DNA of 64,000 nucleotides from Clavaria fumosa. Its lineage: Eukaryota > Basidiomycota > Agaricomycetes > Agaricales > Clavariaceae. Where the stretch lies: contig OX637796.1 in NCBI GenBank assembly GCA_951802425.1, positions 1,550,001-1,614,000 on the forward strand. The letters run 5' to 3'. A program made the position numbers and the translations under genes. Below the pieces are notes generated by a model, which made no database searches, was not told the DNA's origin, and worked only from the letters and a program-made list of their open reading frames with translations. Positions 35,268 to 46,729 of the stretch are shown piece after piece (position 1 is the first letter of the stretch; each line of letters opens with the position of its first letter).

Positions 35268-36635
35268 CGAGAATGCTCGGTCCCGGAAGGTCGCGAAGAT
35301 GTCTGAGAAGATGTAAGAGCGAAGAAAGACAAGTATAGAGGAGGAAGACGTCGTTGGGAAGGTCGTGAAGTTGGTAGACGAAGCGTAAAGGAGGAAATTG
35401 ACGAGGAGGGGGGAAATGGGTGATGCTGAGAGGGTCATGAAGTCGACCGATGAAGCGTGAAGAAAGGAATAGATGAGGTGGGAGAAAGTGATAACGCTGA
35501 GAAGGTCGCGAGGTCGACCGACGAAGCATAGAGAAGGAAAAAGACGAGGTGAAAGAAATAGATGATGGGGAGAGGTCGCGTGAAGTTGCAACGATGTTGA
35601 GAAGTAGATTGGTTGAAGGCAATGACTTTGCCAACTGATAAGGGAACCTATTGGGTTCCAAGGATCAGTACCAAGACGAAGTGAGGAAAATACTTAGGTG
35701 GCGCAAGTTGCACGAGCGGCGAGAATGAGGTAGAAGAAAAGCAGAGTGGGTCTTGGTGTGATCTGGTCACCAAGTGAGACAAGCACTATCAATTGTGCTT
35801 GGTTCGAAGCTCAGAAGGTGTCGGGCCTAAAGCTTAAACCAATAATGCGTCAATATCAAGTCTGTCTTACAGTAAGTACATGCGAGACTTATATATACGT
35901 ACGTACAGGGAGTATGACGAGAAAGGGAAAGTACAGAGAGTGCCAGGCAACAAGACTATAGTAGTACAGGGTATAACTAGTCGTAGAGTGACTGTGCGCG
36001 TGTTCTACTAAGGTTGTGAGGGGTAAACTAAGCATAGGTAAGGTTGCGGACATGACCGGTCATGGGTCGCAACCTAACTAAATAAGCATATGTGTAACTA
36101 CGACTGAGCAGAGGGGCTTGGTCCAGGGCTAACGCAGTTATAGACAACTGGGAAGAAGAAGGGAGAACATAATTTGAAAGGATACACAGCTTGACCGCCG
36201 GTGGCGCATTTCATTGTTAAGGTCGCATGGTCAGGCAAGCGGTCACGTGGACGGCGCTGGTGAGGCAGGTGACCTTGGGCGGTCTTTGGGCGGTATGTCA
36301 CGTGAGTAACGCTGGTAATGCGAGTAACGCGAGTAGTGCCGGTGTGCCATGTGGCAAGTCACGTGCTGCTGCAGGAGTCGTGTAAGAGTGTGTTGAGCAT
36401 CGAATAGTGGGTTCGGCGGTGAGTACGCGTAAGGTGAGGTGGCGGGAGGTGACGCGAGTATGGTGGTATGATCGCGAGTGTCGTGAGGAGATGATGGAGG
36501 CCTGAGAGGTGTTCGGAAGTTGATAGCGGGTTTCGGAAGAGTGTAGGGGGGTTCGCGAGGTGGTAGGGGAATGTTGGGAGGTCCATGAGTGGTGATAGAG
36601 TTGTTAGGTTGAGGAAAAATGGATGGGTCCTGACA
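35268..36635 (-). repeat. LTR of A', 5' part (right of nested B)
   Basis: Minus-strand LTR starting TGTCAGGACCC at 36635. It contains the TATATAAG and AGACTTGATATTG start region (about 35850-35900) in the same relation as element A. It joins 26991 once B and one ACAGT are removed. Flanking bases 35263-35267 are the second copy of the ACAGT duplication. Confidence 0.88.
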
Positions 36636-37302
36636 GGAAATTACAAGTCATAGTAAAAGAGTTCAGAACACAGGACAGGGACAGTAAAGTTATACATCCC
36701 TGGTCTTCTCATAATAAAGACATGAGAGGGGAGCTGAGGGTGGTCATGAAAAAGATGAAAAGAAATCCTATCTGGTCTAACATGAGCCACTGGACCAAAA
36801 ATAACTAAAAGAAATCCTATCTGGTCTAACATGAGCCACTGGACCAAAAATAACTTGGACAACCTGTCCATCTAGCCACACTCCTATCATTGTCCAGGGG
36901 ACAATGGGGTTGATGGGGTGAATGGTGATTCCCCAGGAGAGAGAGGGGAGGTCCTGCCCAAGGAGGGAGGCCTGATCCATATTGACAATGGTGAAAAAGA
37001 ACATTCTGCTTGGAATAACACATTAGAGAATCTCTAATAGTGTAGAATCAAGAACATACTAGTGTTTCTGGGTGGTCTGAGTAGGGATAGAGTGTAGTGG
37101 TGGTGGTAGAAAGTAGTAGTGGTGGTGGAAAATAAATGTGTTCTGGGGGTGTGGCCTTGGTGTGGCACAGGTGTGTCCATTGCTGTCATGTGCTCATCAC
37201 ATGACACTCTGAACAATGCTGGTGCAGCTATTTGCTCTCTCATTCTTCTCTCATCTCATTTCAGCTGCTATTCTCTAACAATAACCACTATACTCTATAC
37301 TC
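36636..37302. other. Unassigned sequence with a 49-bp tandem duplication
   Basis: No gene recognised. A block starting AAAAGAAATCCTATCTGG is present twice in tandem with period 49 (about 36757-36855). The rest shows no TIR or LTR signal that I can support. Confidence 0.6.
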
Positions 37303-37542
37303 ATGGACTCCCCTCCCCACTTCCCTAATGGCACAAGAGTCTGGATGTTTGGGCATCTAGGCATCTTATATGGGACTGTTGTCAAAACAGTGAGGATGGC
37401 TGATGGGACCCAGCTGGTGGAGATCAAGGTGGATGGGGAGGATCCTACCAAACCTAGGACACTGCCTGTATGCACTGTCCATCAGATGAGTAAGTGGCCT
37501 TCTATTTGTCTTCTTCTGTTCACTAACTTGCTTCTAGTGTGA
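37303..37542 (+). CDS. Small hypothetical protein (about 64 aa) with one likely intron
   Basis: Starts MDSPPHFPNGTRVWMFG and continues with GILYGTVVKTVRMADGTQLVEIKVDG, a beta-rich pattern like a small SH3/Tudor-type barrel; I do not recognise a named family. A probable intron runs 37490-37537: it starts GTAAGT, has branch-like CACTAAC and ends TTCTAG (48 nt, a usual basidiomycete size). Splicing would end the protein two codons later at 37540-37542. Unspliced, the frame reads into hydrophobic residues that look like intron translation. It is convergent with, and touches, the gene on the other strand. It may belong to an unrecognised mobile element. Confidence 0.45.
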   Translation: MDSPPHFPNGTRVWMFGHLGILYGTVVKTVRMADGTQLVEIKVDGEDPTKPRTLPVCTVHQMSKWPSICLLLFTNLLLV

Positions 37543-38223
37543 CACCGGAGTTGCCAAAATCTTCGCCTTCTCTGCATGAGCCTTTATGAAATTTGTCAGG
37601 TGCACCAGTGCAACTTCCTCCTCCGATGTCTCCACAGTTTCAGTGACCTGCCTCTTCAACGTTGAGGGACCAGGTGTCAGTGATTGGGACCTCATTCGCA
37701 TCTGTTTGCCATGTGTTGGTTGCAATGGACTCTCCGGCACCAGTATCGCAACCCATGATGTCCTTATCCGACTTGCGACTTTAGGTGTTGCTGCCCCCAT
37801 CGTCTCCGACCCTTCTGCATGCCTCAGTGCCTCATCAACCTGCATGTCATCCCACCCATACTCATTCTTGACATGCCACCAATGAAACTCCTGGACCCAG
37901 GAACACTTCCCGTGGTCCTCTGCACATTGACAACACTTGCCAGCAGTGCTGTGCTCACACTGTCAGCCCTTTGCAATGCAGTTGTCGCAATCCTGGGACT
38001 TAGTGATTAAAAGAAATGAATGGGAAGGAGGATTACTGCTATGCACCTCCCATTCCATCCCATTCCACTCCTTGTTCTCCTTCACTGATCCAATTTTTTT
38101 CCAAGCCTTCGAGAACTCCATGGGCAACAGATCTTCTCCACCTGCAATGTTACCCCCCACCTCGCTGGGGATTGTGACATTTTCCGCCACCTCGCTCTGA
38201 CCCATGACCTTGACCCTTGTCAT
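37534..38223 (-). pseudogene. Zn2Cys6-like hypothetical protein with one TGA
   Basis: One frame of about 229 codons from ATG 38223, broken by a single TGA at 37965-37963. Around the stop, Cys79, 82, 89, 97, 100 and 107 fit C-X2-C-X6-C-X7-C-X2-C-X6-C, with the stop at position 87, inside the first loop. CSWVQEFHWWHVKNEY follows. The C-terminal third is polar with a short helical tail. The stop fits CGA to TGA. It resembles in design the accessory ORF of B but not in sequence outside the cysteines. Host gene relic or transposon cargo, undecided. Confidence 0.45.
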
Positions 38224-38517
38224 GCTAGAGCCTGTGACCTCGCCCCGAAGGTGTGCACATCATGCCCATTCCATGGCTTGTCAAGCCAGGGCATCATCCA
38301 GAATACTTTGATTTATTTGCAGCTCCATCTCATTGTAAATGTGCATTTTATGCATGAATTTGGTTTCTTGTTTGTGGTGTTTGATGACAACAGGGGAGAC
38401 CATGGTGGTTGGACTTAGAAATTTTTCAGGTGTTGTGACCTGATCAACAAACATTGCACTGACTAATCTGTCATGTGATCTCCACTCTCGCAGGGCTTGA
38501 GGTTTGAAAGGGGGGTA

Positions 38518-38782
38518 CAGTCATCCACCAGTCCTTGATACGACCAAATTTTTATTGCTCTCAGGCTGAATTAGTACAGCATTTTGATAAAATCCAAGGT
38601 TATATTGTAAAAGTATACAAGTAAAGGTATCAACTGCACAATTTGCTCAGTTATCGAGCATGAATTGAGAGAGATTGGTGGAAATCAGCACAAAAAGTCA
38701 TTATCAGCTGCAACACTGCTCCTTGATATGGTGTCACATCATGCTTGCCAACAAGCTGATCACTATCAATCCTCATCATGGC
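38518..38782 (-). pseudogene. Left end of pogo-like element with transposase C terminus
   Basis: Contains the left TIR and non-coding subterminal sequence. On the minus strand the first bases after the X1 insertion read on from the last codons of the transposase (acidic DEGDEGH run, then Asp-Glu-Asp and a stop near 38768). Confidence 0.65.
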
Positions 38783-39607
38783 TGTCACGGTCCTATCCAG
38801 TCACCCAGCCACCTTTGAATACCTCCAAAATACCTCTGATACATCTCCAACGCATCTCCACTCCAACTCCAACACCTCCACTCCAACTCTGCCTTCTCTG
38901 CTCCAATTCTGCTCTGACTCCGCTCCAGACTTTTGTTGGACTTCGATATCGGTCCTTTGGACTGAATGGACTTTGTTTCTAGCATGTTCCTTGGTGCTAG
39001 TCCATGGTTAGTAACCATTGGGACAATGCCCACTACCCATGGGAACTTATTCTTTGCCTTACATGTATCATCTATGCCTTTCTCACTCCTCAGGTGAAAT
39101 TATTGTAGATATTTGATATATTCATGTTTCACAGTCTGCCCTATGCCCTACTATAGTAGCATATAAGCCCCCATGTATCTCCATGATCCTCAGTTTGAAT
39201 ATTAATGTTATTTCTGGTCCTTGCCACTTGGTCCGTGTGTTAAGGGACTTCGTCCTCACTGTTCTTGACAGTCCTGATGAGTTCTGCAAAACTCTGGCAG
39301 ACTCCGATGGACTCTGGGTGATTTCCCTTCTGACTTCGTCCTTCCTTGTCCTGGAAAGCAAAGTACCAGCAAGGTTAAATTGGGACACGTATACACACAG
39401 TGGCACAACCCATAAGTTGAGGCCATAGTCCTGCCCCCTTCAACCCCCTCCTTCTAGCTCTCTCCTTTTGTGTAGAGGAGAAGTCCTTGCGCAACTCCGA
39501 TCCAGACTCCGACCGGACTCCGCTCCAACTTCGCCTTTGCCACCCTTTTTGGTCTCCTCTACACTACCCTACCACCCTTCTTTGAAGCAAAGAATCAGAT
39601 CTTAACA
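38783..39607 (+). repeat. 5' LTR of X1
   Basis: 825 bp, TGTCACGGTCC to TCTTAACA. The RNA start motif is decayed to AGTTTGAATAT (CpG transition) compared with the other X LTRs. Confidence 0.9.
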
Positions 39608-42368
39608 GTATATTCGAACCAACAACCTCGTGTATACAACTGGTCCTTTGCTTGCCCTTTGTGCTGCTGCTTGCCTTGCTCCTTGCTGCAAAAGCCAAAG
39701 GTCCGATCTGCACCTCTGATCCACACCTCTGATCTGCACCTCTGATCCACACCTCCGATCTGCACCTCCGATCCAAAACTCCAATCCACACCTCCAATCC
39801 AAACTCTGCTCCAAAACTCTGGTCTGTTCGAGTGCACTTTGTGTGCATTTGCTCCGGACCTGGATTTGCCACAAGCCGTCTGTCCATGGCAATACAACTA
39901 GGACATTTTCCAAACTCCAGCCAATAATTCATAGTGCTTCTTAGCTCTTCTCCTTCATGTTGGGAGAATTGAGGCAGAAAAACACCGAATGCTGGACTTC
40001 CGAACTCTGGCCCCCTGTTCCTGGATTCTCCCTGGCTCGCCTCCTTCATATCCCATGTTGTGAGGCTCTGAAACAGGAAACTCTGAACTCCGGATATCCG
40101 GACTCCGTCTCTGGCCACTCCGAGATGGGGAATGCTGGATATCCAGTCTCTGGCTCTTGTTTGTGCGTTCCTTGTGCTCGTTTCCTGCATGGATTACCAT
40201 GTTGCGAAACTCCGAGATGGGAAATGCCAAACTCTGAGCTCCAGACCCCCAAAACTCCGAACTTCCGAACTCCGGAACTCTGATATTGCTCCTTTTTGAG
40301 CTTTCCTTGTGCTCGTTTCCTGCGTGGATTACCATGTTGTGAAACTCCGAGATGGGAAATGCCAAACTCCGAGCTCCAGACCCCCAAAACTCCGAACTTC
40401 CAAACTCTGGAACTCCGATATTGCTCCTTTTTGAGCTTTCCTTGTGCTCGTTTCCTTCGTGGATTACCATGTTGTAAAACTCCGAGACGGGAAATGCCAA
40501 ATGCCAAGCTCTAAAGTTCCAAACCCCAGACCTCCAAACTCTGGGCTGTCAAACTCTGGACCTCTGAAATCTGGAACTCCAAACTCCGGATACTCTGTCT
40601 TGCTTCATGGCCCACTGTCCTGTCTCGACATGGCCCTCTGAACTCTGATCTTGACCCCTTGTGTGACTTGGTCCTTTGGACACCTGGCTGTACCATATAC
40701 AATCCGCTGATTGTCCAGTGTACATGCCTAACAATTCCAGGACTCCCGCACTTGTGGAAATCCAACTCTGAAACTCCGATCTGACTCCAGCCCGACTTGG
40801 GCTCAGACTCTGATGGGCGCTTAGCCAGCGCATACTCTGGACCTACTCCAGGACTCCGATTCTATCCTTGCTGCAGCGAGTCCGAATCTGGACCCGATTC
40901 TGGATGCTCCCCACTGTGGTTGCATCACCAGTTCTCAGGATTGCTATCTTGTGAACACATCTGTCCAGCGAGGTTGCTCACACAATCCTTGCTACTCTGA
41001 ACTACTCTGAACTCCTCTGACATGGTCTTGGACCTCCACGCCACATCTCTGCACAGCTCCGGACCACTCCACACTCACATTCTCGGACTCCGCATCTCCG
41101 AAACTTCGAAATTCCACCCTCCTCCGATGCTCCGAAAACTCCAAAATTCCAAAATTATGTTCCTTTGCTACATTGTTATGCTTCCTATGTCCTTATGTTT
41201 CCTGTTACTTCAATCCCCATGAATTCTGAATCTCCAAAAAACTCTATTTTTTGATACTTTGATTCCCTCACTCTTCTTGACTTTACAAAACTCTGAAATC
41301 TTGTTCCATACAATGTTGCCTTTATACAACTCCAACACTCCTTGTTTCCTGTTTTTGTTCTACTCTTCTGTCTACTCTAGCCCACTTCTTCACAATTCCT
41401 TAGTAATTTTTTTCTTAAGATAAAAAATTTCTGTAGGAGGGGGGGGTGAGTGAACTTACAATAGGTCCTCACAGCCTCCCAGCATCTCCGACCTTTTCTG
41501 GCCCCCCCCTCCACACTCTGCTACCTCCACACCTCCACTCCGCACCTCCACTCCACACCTCTGCCCCTCTGCTCCGCTACTCCGCTGCTCTGACTCCAAC
41601 TCTGCTACCTCCACACCTCTGCTCCAAAACTCTGAAACTCCACACCTCCACACCTCTGCTCCGCTGCTCCAACTCCGCTACCTCTGCTACTCCACTCTGC
41701 TACCTCTGCTCCTCCACTCTGCTGCTCCAACTCCAACTCCACTACCTCTGCTCTTCCACTCCTCCACTCCGACTCCAATTCCACACCTCCACACCTCCAC
41801 ACCTCTGCTCCGCTGCTCTGACTCCGACTCTGCTACCTCTGCACCTCTTCTCTGAAACTCCGACTCCATTTCCGCACCTCTGCACCTCCGCTCCAAACCT
41901 CCAAAACTCTGATTCCCTTACCTCTGCTCCTCCACACCTCTGCTCCAACTCCAATTCCACACCTCCGCACCTCTGCTCCAACTCTGATTCCACACCTCTA
42001 CACTCCACTCCAAAACTCCAAAATTCAATTCTGCACCTCCACTCATCTCTGATTCCTCCCTCCACACTTCTGCTCCTCTGTACCTCCACTCTGAATCTCC
42101 AAAACTCCGACTCCCTCACCTCCACACCTCTGCTCAAAAACTCCGAAGCTCCCAAACTCCGATTCTCTCAGCTCCACACCTCTGCTTCACATCTCTGACA
42201 CCCTCTGACCCATCTGCACCATCTCCGACCTGCTCCAGACCTCCGACTCCAACTCCAGCTCCAGTTCCACCCTCTCCAACCCCACCTCCAACTCCAACTC
42301 TCTCCAACCCACATAGTGAAATACAGTGACTTAAGGGTCTCGAGGGCTCAACCCTAAGAGGGGGATAC
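39608..42368. other. Interior of X1: primer site, low-complexity sequence, polypurine tract
   Basis: ATATTCGAAC at 39610-39619, two bases after the LTR, is complementary to the first 10 nt of the predicted X RNA (AGTTCGAATAT). From about 40000 to 41120 the sequence is dense in CTCCGAACTCTGG-like words, with a 128-bp block repeated (around 40185 and 40313, GTGCTCGTTTCCTGC). From 41510 to 42300 it is CTCCACACCTCTGCTCC-like low complexity. It ends with CCTAAGAGGGGGATAC. No coding region is supported. Confidence 0.75.
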
Positions 42369-43164
42369 TGTCACAGTCCTATCCAGTCACCCAGCCACCT
42401 TTGAATACCTCCAAAATACCTCTGATACATCTCCAACGCATCTCCACTCCAACTCTGGCACCTCCGCTCTGACTCCACTCCAGTCCAGACTTTTGTTGGA
42501 CTTCGATATTGGTCCTTCGGACTGAATGGACTTTGTTTCTAGCATGTTCCTTGGTGCTAGTCCATGGTTAGTAACCATTGGGACAATGCCCACTACCCAT
42601 GGGAACTTATTCTTTGCCTTACATGTATCATCTATGCCTTTCTCACTCCTCAGGTGAAATTATTGTAGATATTTGATATATTCATGTTTCACAGTCTGCC
42701 CTATGCCCTACCCTAGTAGCATATAAGCCCCCATGTATCTCCATGATCCTCAGTTCGAATATTAACGTTATTTCTGGTCCTTGTCACCTGGTCCATGTGT
42801 TAAGGGACTTCGTCCTCACTGTTCTTGACAGTCCTGATGAGTTCTGCAAAACTCCAGCAGACTCTGATGGACTCTGAGCAATTTCCCTTCGGACTTCGTC
42901 CTTCCTTGTCCTGGAAAGCAAAGTACCAGCAAGGTTAAATTGGGACACATATACATGTGGTGGCACAACCCATAAGTTGAGGCCACAGTCCCAACCCTTT
43001 GACCTTCTAGTTCTTTTCCTTTGTGTAGAGGAGAAGTCCTCATGCAACTCCAATCTGGACTCTGACCGGACTCTGCTCTGCTCTGGCTTCGCCTTTGCCA
43101 CCTCTTTTGGTCTCCTCTACACTACCCCTCCTCCCTCTTTGCAGCAAAGAATCAGATCTTAACA
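42369..43164 (+). repeat. 3' LTR of X1 with TATA box and RNA start
   Basis: 796 bp, TGTCACAGTCC to TCTTAACA. TATAAG at 42722-42727 and AGTTCGAATAT at 42752-42762, 30 nt apart. Differs from the 5' LTR by many C/T and G/A changes and small length changes, so the insertion is old. Confidence 0.9.
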
Positions 43165-44473
43165 GTGGCCCTCATCACCTTCATCTGAGCTGGCCTCATT
43201 CTTGTCATTGGCCAATGGTTTTGGCCTTGGCTCAGCCTTTTCCAATCCTCCAAACTCTTTGGAGGTTGGTTTTTTTCCTATCCCTCTCTGTCCTTCAGCT
43301 CTGGCAACCTCTTGTTCTCTCTCCCAATGCTCGACAGCAATGCACCACTGCTCTCTCACCGCTTTGTTCCTTGCCTTCCATGCCTCCTCTCTTGCCTTCC
43401 ACTCTCCTATTACTTCACCCCACCTCTCTCGTTGTACCTGCCTTGCTTCCTTCTCTTTGACTTCTCTCTCCTGTGCTTCCTCAAATTGAACAACTTGTTC
43501 AAAGAACTCATCTCCATCAAGTAAGTGCAGCAAACCATCACCCATAATCCACTTCGATTTCTTCTTCTTTTTGGCTTTCTCATGTTCCTGCAACTGACTG
43601 TGGGCTCGATCGACATGGATTGCATTCAAGATCGTGGCTGCCTGCATCTCCACCACCTGTTTCTTTTGTTCCACATCCCGAGCCTTCATCTCTCAATGTG
43701 CATCTTGTAGTCAAGCACTCTGGTACATGCTTGTACATGCTTGGTTCTTCATCTAATAGATGCTGATATCGTGTGTGATTGACAGGAGAGATGATGTTTG
43801 CATTGAATGCTGGTGGCTGCAATGATGAGGTGATTGGTGATGAACTCGTAATGAATGAGGCTGATGTTGATGCTAGCAAATCCAATGTGATCAGGGCAGG
43901 ATCAATTGGTGATGTATTTTCCTGCCCTTCATGACCTGCAAGTGCTGAGTTGTTTTCGGCACAAGCTTGGCGCCTTGCCAATTCATTTCAGATTGTGTCT
44001 GCCATCCCCCAGATTGGACTCATTTGCATCACTGGAAGAGCCCCCTGGCTTGACAACTCGATGCTTGGAGCCATACAATCTTCTGTCACAACATCACGAT
44101 TGTATGGCACAAGGCCAGTTTTTCGAAATGCCGTCTTGATGTTGTGGGGTGTAAGTGTCTTCTCATGTGCTTCCGCATAGACTGACAAAAAATTAGTCTT
44201 GTCTACCTTCTTCCCATGTTCTCGTTCATATGCATCACGAGCTTCCCACCAGTGTCTCTTCAATACTGTGAATATGACAACATCGAGTCCTTGGTGAATG
44301 TGAGTTGAATGCGAGGGGTAACATAGCACATGAATTCGATGCTCTCATGCATTTTCAAGGAAGCCACGTGTATAATGAGAGTTATGCCCATCAACAATGA
44401 GAAGGCGATGCTGTCCATTGGCCTTTGCAAGTGTTTCTTTATTGAAGTGCTTGATCCATTCAATGCCAATCTC
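43165..44473 (-). pseudogene. pogo-like transposase, C-terminal segment
   Basis: On the minus strand from 44473: WIKHFNKETLAKANG, then LLIVDGHNSHYTRGF with the second catalytic Asp, an in-frame TGA (CpG type), HVLCYPSHSTHIHQGLDVVIF with the third Asp, and LKRHWWEARDAYERE. A further TGA follows ADTI. Then a Ser/Thr-rich linker, a frame change near 43690, and a Lys/Glu coiled coil (MKARDVEQKKQVVEM ... 43689-43165) ending in an acidic run. The acidic Asp triad is complete when joined with the middle segment. Too damaged to be active. Confidence 0.85.
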
Positions 44474-44742
44474 AAGACTTTACACTGGTCCACCCATTCC
44501 AATGGACTCCACAGGACTCCGAACCAAGTCCCACTGGACTGTGATTGGACTGGGTCAGGACTATGATTGGACTCCACTGGACTGTGTTAGGACTGTGATT
44601 GGACTCCACTGGACTGTGTCAGGACTGTGATTGGACTCACTGGACTTGATTGGAGTCCACTGGATTCCTCAGGAGTCTGCATGGAGTCCACTGGAGTCCA
44701 CTGGAGTCTGAGCATAATGGAAGAAAACAAATGTCACCAGCC

Positions 44743-44796
44743 AGAGTTGAACCCAAATCCTTGTGTCACTTGGAAATGCAGTTACCAGCTATGCCA
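44743..44796 (-). other. tRNA-like Pol III boxes, left arm of S
   Basis: On the minus strand TGGCATAGCTGG (44796-44785) is a perfect A-box match and GGTTCAACTCT (44753-44743) a weaker B box. A cloverleaf cannot be completed, so this is a tRNA-derived relic as in SINE heads, not a tRNA gene. Confidence 0.55.
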
Positions 44797-45573
44797 TGCA
44801 GCCACAGTTATCTTAGCCAATATAATCCCTATAGCCCTTGTCCTGAGCTCTGTGGAGTCCTTAGGAGTCCTGAGGAGTCCTTAGGAGTCTGGCTGGAGTC
44901 CTCAGGAGTCCTTAGGAGTCCAACTGGAGTCCTGAGGAGTCTGACTGGAGTCCTGAGGAGTCTGACTGGAGTCCTGAGGAGTCCAACTGGAGTCCTGAGG
45001 AGTCTGACTGGAGTCCTGAGGAGTCCAACTGGAGTCCTCAGGAGTCTGACTGGAGTCTTCAGGAGTCTTCGGGAGTCTGACTGGAGTCCTCAGGAGTCTG
45101 ACTGGAGTCTTCAGGAGTCTGGCTGGAGTCCTCAGGAGTCCTTAGGAGTCCAACTGGAGTCCTCAGGAGTCCAACTGGAGTCCTCAGGAGTCCAACTGGA
45201 GTCCTCAGGAGTCCAACTGGAGTCCTCAGGACTCCAGTCAGACTCCTGAAGACTCCAGTCAGACTCCCGAAGACTCCTGAAGACTCCAGTCAGACTCCTG
45301 AGGACTCCAGTTGGACTCCTCAGGACTCCAGTCAGACTCCTCAGGACTCCAGTTGGACTCCTCAGGACTCCAGTCAGACTCCTCAGGACTCCAGTCAGAC
45401 TCCTCAGGACTCCAGTTGGACTCCTAAGGACTCCTGAGGACTCCAGTTGGACTCCTAAGGACTCCTGAGGACTCCAGCCAGACTCCTAAGGACTCCTCAG
45501 GACTCCTAAGGACTCCACAGAGCTCAGGACAAGGGCTATAGGGATTATATTGGCTAAGATAACTGTGGCTGCA

Positions 45574-45627
45574 TGGCATAGCTGGTAATTGCATTTCCAA
45601 GTGACACAAAGATCTGGGTTTGACTCC
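45574..45627 (+). other. tRNA-like Pol III boxes, right arm of S
   Basis: A box TGGCATAGCTGG at 45574-45585 and B box GGTTTGACTCC at 45617-45627, one CpG transition away from consensus GGTTCGANTCC. It is the mirror copy of the left arm, so any Pol III transcription from the two arms would point outward from the array. Confidence 0.6.
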
Positions 45628-45909
45628 AGCTGGTGACATTTTATTCAGCTGTGTTAGGACTCCATTGGACTCTGTGTGGACTCCAGTGGACTCCAATGGA
45701 CTCCATGTGGACTCCAATGGGACTGCTCCAATGGACTCCAGTGGAAGAAATTCCATTGGACTCCTGGCCAAGTCTGACAAAGTCCTTGCTGGCTCCAATG
45801 GAGTCCTTGTTGGCTCTGATAGAGTCCTTGCTGGCTCCAATGGAGTCCTTGCTGGCTCCAATGGACTCCATCGGAATGGGTGGCCAAGTGTAAAGTCCTC
45901 GCCAATCTC

Positions 45910-46729
45910 TCCATTTACATAGCCCTTTTGTGAGTACCCCAACCTGTGAGATGTCAGCTGCCCTGGCTTGTGTTTGTATAAAAGAGCACTGACGAAACAT
46001 TCAGGGGATTGCTTTGCTTCCAGCTTGTCTGATATGACTCCCCCTTGTATATGATCACAGGGGGAATTGATGTTCCATCGGCACAAATTCCAACAATTGT
46101 GGTAATGTTTTCCTGGTCACTGCCACGTTGCTGGTACTGAACCGACCTTCCTTTAGGCCCAATCACACGCACTTTACCCCCAAGGCCCTCTTGGAAACCA
46201 GTTTCGTCAACCCCCCAGATCAATTTGGGTGGTATCATGTCATCTCTGCCATTACCCTCAACTGTTGTTTTGTAAAGCTTAAAGAAGGCTTCCTTTGTTA
46301 TTGGGTTGACTGCTCTTGCTCGTGAGTGATCAAGCCCTTGTGACCAGTATGTCTGAAGTTCAGGGTGCCATTCAATGAACTGTGCAGTCCAGTTTTCACC
46401 AACCCCAGTTTCCTGTGTTCCATTCTGAGCACAAATGACTTCATTGACATGTTCCCTGAGTCGATGGTGACTTAAAGGGATCCCACGTTTTGCGAGTTCA
46501 ATAGCATAGTCAGAGACAACCTTCTCCTCTGCTTCTGAAAGCAATCGTTTTGTAGCATTGAATTCCTGAATCGTCTGATTTCCATTGAGGTGCCATAAGA
46601 GTGTGCAATGCAAAAGCTTGATTTTCTTTCTTGTTTCTCGAAAGCATTGATCTTCTGCCTGCTGGCAGCATATGAGTGCACCCTGAGGTTGTTTTCCAGG
46701 CACAGATTCTTCATGATCTGCATGGTACC
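45910..46729 (-). pseudogene. pogo-like transposase, middle segment
   Basis: 249 open codons from 46703. Residues from about GNQTIQEFNATKRLLSEAEEKVV resemble the helix-turn-helix/CENP-B DNA-binding region of pogo-type transposases; then WTAQFIEWHPELQTYWSQGLD, and PKLIWGVDETGF with the first catalytic Asp, followed by GICADGTSIPPVIIYKG. The frame shifts near 46080: the downstream GYSQKGYVNGEIG lies in another frame, up to the S insertion. The upstream end is cut by the X solo LTR. Confidence 0.85.

Larger units (their letters stand above)
24044..36635 (-). mobile_element. Ty3/Gypsy element A', 5' portion, with B nested in its LTR
   Basis: Minus-strand copy of the A family: LTR from 36635 downwards, interrupted by complete element B (26997-35262), then primer site, pre-gag, gag and the protease/early pol region, ending at LPPHC where P2 begins. 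The truncation point differs from that of A (late RT in A, before RT in A'). It carries more CpG-type nonsense changes than A. Confidence 0.9.
38783..43164 (+). mobile_element. Non-autonomous LTR element X1
   Basis: Two LTRs in direct orientation (38783-39607 and 42369-43164) around a 2.76-kb interior without any recognisable gene. The target duplication is ATGGC (38778-38782) versus GTGGC (43165-43169), one difference. Primer site and polypurine tract are present, so it could be copied by proteins supplied in trans, probably from a B-like element that shares its polypurine tract and RNA start motif. Inserted in the last codons of the pogo-like transposase. Confidence 0.88.
44474..45900. mobile_element. 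Foldback element S, 21-bp repeat arms with tRNA-like promoters
   Basis: 1427 bp, inserted in the transposase with a 9-bp direct duplication GCCAATCTC (44465-44473 and 45901-45909). Removing it and one duplicate restores the transposase frame (GEIG-IEWIKHF). The ends are inverted repeats around GACTTTACACT. Inner arms are arrays of a 21-bp unit (GGAGTCCTGAGGAGTCTGAC, plus T) switching to the reverse complement near 45231. Between ends and arrays lie oppositely oriented tRNA-like boxes. A 9-bp duplication and a terminal G/A-rich start suit Mutator-like elements, though 8 bp cannot be excluded. No protein is encoded. Confidence 0.85.

Noticed and set aside
10661..36635. A and A' as the two halves of one element interrupted by P2
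   Set aside because: They are inverted relative to each other, both are 5' halves starting from an LTR, and they differ at many sites.
41446..42198. 250-codon ORF in the X1 interior
   Set aside because: Translation of a CTCCACACCTCTGCTCC-like low-complexity run; equally open frames exist in opposite orientation.
44743..45627. Functional tRNA genes in the arms of S
   Set aside because: Only the A and B boxes match; anticodon and acceptor stems cannot be formed.
44650..46086. GVLRSLT-repeat ORFs of 199 and 220 codons in element S
   Set aside because: Translation of the 21-bp repeat; mirrored on both strands, no independent coding evidence.
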